DNA from: Marinobacter daepoensis DSM 16072
GTDB lineage: Bacteria; Pseudomonadota; Gammaproteobacteria; Pseudomonadales; Oleiphilaceae
Direction of reading: 5' to 3'
Assembly: GCF_000421165.1 (NCBI RefSeq)
Contig: NZ_ATWI01000011.1
Location: 62,001 to 126,000 of the forward strand
Length of the DNA: 64,000 nt
Made by a program: the position numbers and the translations under genes. Shown here in pieces: positions 61,710-64,000 of this stretch. The notes under the pieces are model-generated. The model saw only the letters and a program-made list of their open reading frames with translations. It had not been told where the DNA came from and searched no databases. The number at the start of each line of letters is the position of its first letter. The first letter of the stretch is position 1.

Positions 61710-62513
61710 TTATTCCCCGAATATCTCCTCATAGAAGCGCAGGGTGCCTTGCCAGGAGCGCCGTGCAGCGTCCTCATTGTAGGCAATCGGCATACCGAAT
61801 TTCTCTGCGACCGCATCAGCGCCAGGGTTGGTAAAGGAGTGTTTAGCCTCCGGGAAGCTGACCAGTGTCAGGTCTACGCCCGCGTTCTGCATTTCCCGAA
61901 CCAGGCCGGCAACCTGCTCGGAGGGCACCATGGCATCGTCCCCTCCAGTATAGACCTGAACCCTTGGCTTCACTTTACCGGCTTCGGCCTGAAGAGGGCT
62001 GCCCAGCGGGCCGTGGTAGCTGACCACTCCATTCAGCTCCACACCCATTCTTGCCATATTCAGGACCACCGCTCCACCAAAACAGTAGCCTTGAGCAGCA
62101 ATGCGCCCGGGGTCCACGCTGTCATGGTTTTGCAGGAGTTCCCGGGCTTTCATGAAGCGGGCTTTCACCTGTTCCATATCTCGGGTCGCCTCCTGCATGA
62201 AGGCCTGAGCGGAGTCCGGGTGGTTGGCCTGTTTTCCGGAACCATACATGTCCAGGGCAAAGGCTGTGTAGCCGGATGCCGCCAGCTTTTCGGCCTGCTC
62301 CCGGGCAAATTCATTGTGGCCCCACCATTCATGAACGACGAGAATGCCGGGGCGCTGGGTGTCGGATTCGTCGTCCCAGGCGAGGTAACCGGTAAAGCGT
62401 TCACCATTAACAGTGTATTTAACGGTTTCAGTCTGCATCTCTGCGAGAGCCTGTGTGCCTGAAAAGATAAAAGCCATGAGCGCTATGGGGGCTGCTGTTC
62501 TGAATCTGATCAT
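61710..62513 (-). CDS. Secreted dienelactone hydrolase family protein
   Basis: A 267-residue alpha/beta hydrolase with a signal peptide (to about ALAEMQ). The nucleophile Cys is in AAQGYCFGGAV (GxCxGG), with Asp in YTGGDDAMVP and His in EAKHSFTNPGAD, the family triad. The dienelactone hydrolase family acts on aromatic catabolic intermediates and other esters; exported forms have no assigned substrate. AAAGGAG lies about 8 bases before the ATG at 62513. Confidence 0.85.
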   Translation of the reverse strand: MIRFRTAAPIALMAFIFSGTQALAEMQTETVKYTVNGERFTGYLAWDDESDTQRPGILVVHEWWGHNEFAREQAEKLAASGYTAFALDMYGSGKQANHPDSAQAFMQEATRDMEQVKARFMKARELLQNHDSVDPGRIAAQGYCFGGAVVLNMARMGVELNGVVSYHGPLGSPLQAEAGKVKPRVQVYTGGDDAMVPSEQVAGLVREMQNAGVDLTLVSFPEAKHSFTNPGADAVAEKFGMPIAYNEDAARRSWQGTLRFYEEIFGE

Positions 62514-62770
62514 CGTTCCGTCTCCTTTTGAAAACTGTGTTCCATCCATTGTTGGTTAGGCGGCAGCCTGCTCGATAACGCCTGAGGTATGGCTGGCCGG
62601 GTTCAGAACAAAACGGTCTTATAGGGCGACGTTGATAAATAAAGAGAATCAAAGCCGCCTTTTCCGGATCTGATTCTTGACTATAGTTAAGAACAGGAAC
62701 GGTTTTAAGTCCGAAGTAATTCGGGCGCCGTATCCACCCATACCAACAACAGCAATAAAGGGGGTGGTCT

Positions 62771-63382
62771 ATGCTTCTGTCCCATGCGTTTGGCCTCTTC
62801 ACCCACCCGGAAGATGAGTGGGTATCCATAAGGAAAGAACACGAACATCCTACCCGTTTGTATGTGGCCTATGTGGTGATTCTGGCGGCGATCGCGCCAA
62901 TCTGTGCCTACATCTCAACGGCTCACCTCGGTTGGACGGTCGGTAGTGAACGGCTGATTAAACTCACGGAGATCAGCGCTCTTCAGATGAGTGTCCTGAC
63001 CTACATCGCCATGCTTGTTGGGGTCTTTGCCCTCGGTTATGCCATTAACTGGATGGCACGGACCTATGGAGCCAAAGAAGAACATGTTCCCTCAAACGGC
63101 ATTGCTCTGGCGGCGTACTCCTGCACTCCATTGTTCCTGGCCGGTTTTGCGTTGCTCTATCCTGTGCCCTGGTTCAATGCTGTGGTGTTTCTGGTGGCGG
63201 CCTGTTACGGCGCCTGGTTGATGTACGATGGCTTGCCTATCGTCATGGGCATTGAGAAGGAGCGTGCGGTCATGTACGGCGGCGCTCTTTTGACGGTGGC
63301 GTTGGTGATTCTGGTTTCGACACGAGTGGGGTCCGTCATTCTCTGGAACCTGGGGCTTGGGCCAGTATTTGTCAGTGGATGA
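62771..63382 (+). CDS. Yip1-family membrane protein
   Basis: A 203-residue protein with about five hydrophobic segments after a short N-terminal LFTHPEDEWVSIRKEH stretch, which fits the Yip1 domain (typical start PxxxWxxI). Function in bacteria is unknown. It is followed by a clear terminator. The upstream gap 62514-62770 (257 bases) is divergent with the hydrolase gene and no further gene is seen there. Confidence 0.8.
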   Translation: MLLSHAFGLFTHPEDEWVSIRKEHEHPTRLYVAYVVILAAIAPICAYISTAHLGWTVGSERLIKLTEISALQMSVLTYIAMLVGVFALGYAINWMARTYGAKEEHVPSNGIALAAYSCTPLFLAGFALLYPVPWFNAVVFLVAACYGAWLMYDGLPIVMGIEKERAVMYGGALLTVALVILVSTRVGSVILWNLGLGPVFVSG

Positions 63383-63407
63383 CGTGAGCCTTTGATGGCA
63401 CAAAATG

Positions 63408-63434
63408 AAACGGGAGCTCAGGCTCCCGTTTTTT
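63408..63434 (+). terminator. Terminator of the Yip1-family gene
   Basis: AAACGGGAGC and GCTCCCGTTT pair around a 4-base loop (TCAG), followed by T-residues. Located 25 bases past the stop codon. Confidence 0.9.
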
Positions 63435-63601
63435 GTCAGTGCTGAGGGCTGATGCCGGATTTCCATTGTTGTTGTCCCGATGCTGCGACAGGGACGTTGT
63501 CTGGCCGTTGGGTTACAACCGCTGACGGCTTGATCTGGCGCATTGGCAATCTCTCCGGACTTCTGTGTAGTTTGCAAAGATTTCAGGCAGGGAGCAGGGA
63601 T

Positions 63602-64000
63602 ATGTCGGAGCCGGATTCCAGTCAGGCAGGAGTTGAACCTGGGCCATCGGAGGCCTGGCATGCCATAACGGCAGAGGGGGCAAGGGCGCGGTTGCGGGCA
63701 CCAGAACCGCTGACCGCCCAAGAGGCCTGTATCCGGCTCGAGCATTCGGGTGCGAACCAGTTGCCGGAAGGCCGAACCTCCGGAGCAATGGCGCGCCTGG
63801 GGCGCCAGCTCCGAAATTTCCTGATTTATGTGCTAATGGCTGCGGCCGTCATTACCGGTGCTCTGGGCCACTGGGTGGACGCGGGTGTCATCCTTGCCGT
63901 GGTGGTTGTCCAGACGCTGGTGGGGTTCATTCAGGAAGGTCGGGCGGAGCAGGCATTGTCGGCCATTCGCCACATGCTCGCGCCCCGGGCCAGAATTGTC
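63602..64000 (+). CDS. Cation-transporting P-type ATPase, N-terminal fragment
   Basis: An open frame from the ATG at 63602 to the window edge (133 codons). It encodes a cation ATPase N-terminal domain (LTAQEACIRLEHSGANQLPEG) then LRNFLIYVLMAAAVITGALGHWVDAGVILAVVVVQTLVGFIQEGRAEQAL, the first membrane pair of P2/P3-type pumps, and AIRHMLAPRARIV of the actuator region. The catalytic DKTGT lies outside the window, so the ion cannot be named. AGGGAGCAGGG just upstream is a good binding site. Partial only because of the window. Confidence 0.85.
   Translation, partial: MSEPDSSQAGVEPGPSEAWHAITAEGARARLRAPEPLTAQEACIRLEHSGANQLPEGRTSGAMARLGRQLRNFLIYVLMAAAVITGALGHWVDAGVILAVVVVQTLVGFIQEGRAEQALSAIRHMLAPRARIV

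Noticed and set aside
1..64000. CRISPR arrays, tRNA, rRNA, prophage or insertion sequences
   Set aside because: No regularly spaced direct repeats, no tRNA cloverleaf or rRNA signatures, and no transposase, integrase or phage structural proteins were recognised on either strand.

Overview
The window reads as ordinary chromosome of a moderately GC-rich marine gammaproteobacterium. Gene content (RapA, an 815-residue FadE, TmcA, ThiI, UvrD, a full pst-phoU operon with a consensus Pho box, and dense c-di-GMP signalling) fits a Marinobacter-like organism; that assignment is inference from protein families, not from a marker gene. No rRNA, tRNA, insertion sequence, phage or CRISPR array is visible. 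About 56 protein genes are supported, and the last one runs off the right edge.

Layout. 1-2.9 kb: an operon of three response regulators (diguanylate cyclase, HDOD, stand-alone receiver). 2.9-4.2 kb: DUF2288 protein and a LysO-type lysine exporter. 4.3-7.6 kb: a two-gene unit of a substrate-binding lipoprotein and a membrane diguanylate cyclase with its own periplasmic binding domain. 7.5-11.2 kb (minus): Na/Pi cotransporter-like protein, HD-GYP phosphodiesterase, TatD nuclease. 11.4-23 kb: PPK2-type kinase, D-amino-acid dehydrogenase, LasT-type methyltransferase, OmpA with calcium-binding repeats, a UvrD-like helicase, TmcA, an ankyrin lipoprotein and an HIBYL-CoA hydrolase-type enzyme. 23-32 kb: cytochrome c, PpnN, ThiI, acetylpolyamine amidohydrolase, succinate-semialdehyde dehydrogenase, UvrD, UppP. 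32.9-38.6 kb: a metal island in two divergent units, arsH-acr3-chrA (minus) and arsR-gapdh-arsJ (plus). 38.7-41.4 kb: an MFS transporter, a DUF3524 glycosyltransferase and a thioesterase. 41.5-47.1 kb: pstS-pstC-pstA-pstB-phoU. 47.2-52.8 kb: CNNM/CBS protein, HIT protein, ubiquinone-type hydroxylase, YbaK, MscS and MnmH. 53-61 kb: methyltransferase, a CsrB/RsmZ-like sRNA, VanZ, CysZ-like, RapA, FadE, FluC. 61.2-64 kb: cold-shock protein, dienelactone hydrolase, Yip1 protein and the start of a P-type ATPase.

The most notable item is at about 53.62-53.89 kb on the minus strand. This stretch has no credible gene, but its minus strand carries 16 GGA motifs, several of them in hairpin loops, and ends in a hairpin plus U-run. 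That is the signature of a CsrA/RsmA-sequestering RNA. Second, uvrD is flanked on both sides by about 100-bp cruciform elements. Their cores are related, while their perfectly complementary outer arms are unrelated in sequence. Third, the lipoprotein/diguanylate cyclase pair at 4.3-7.6 kb looks like a ligand-sensing c-di-GMP module with no transporter.

The genes point to a bacterium that invests in second-messenger control (two diguanylate cyclases, one HD-GYP phosphodiesterase, and a Csr/Rsm RNA), phosphate starvation response, arsenic and chromate resistance, and tRNA modification (ac4C, s4U, 2-selenouridine and possibly mannosyl-queuosine).
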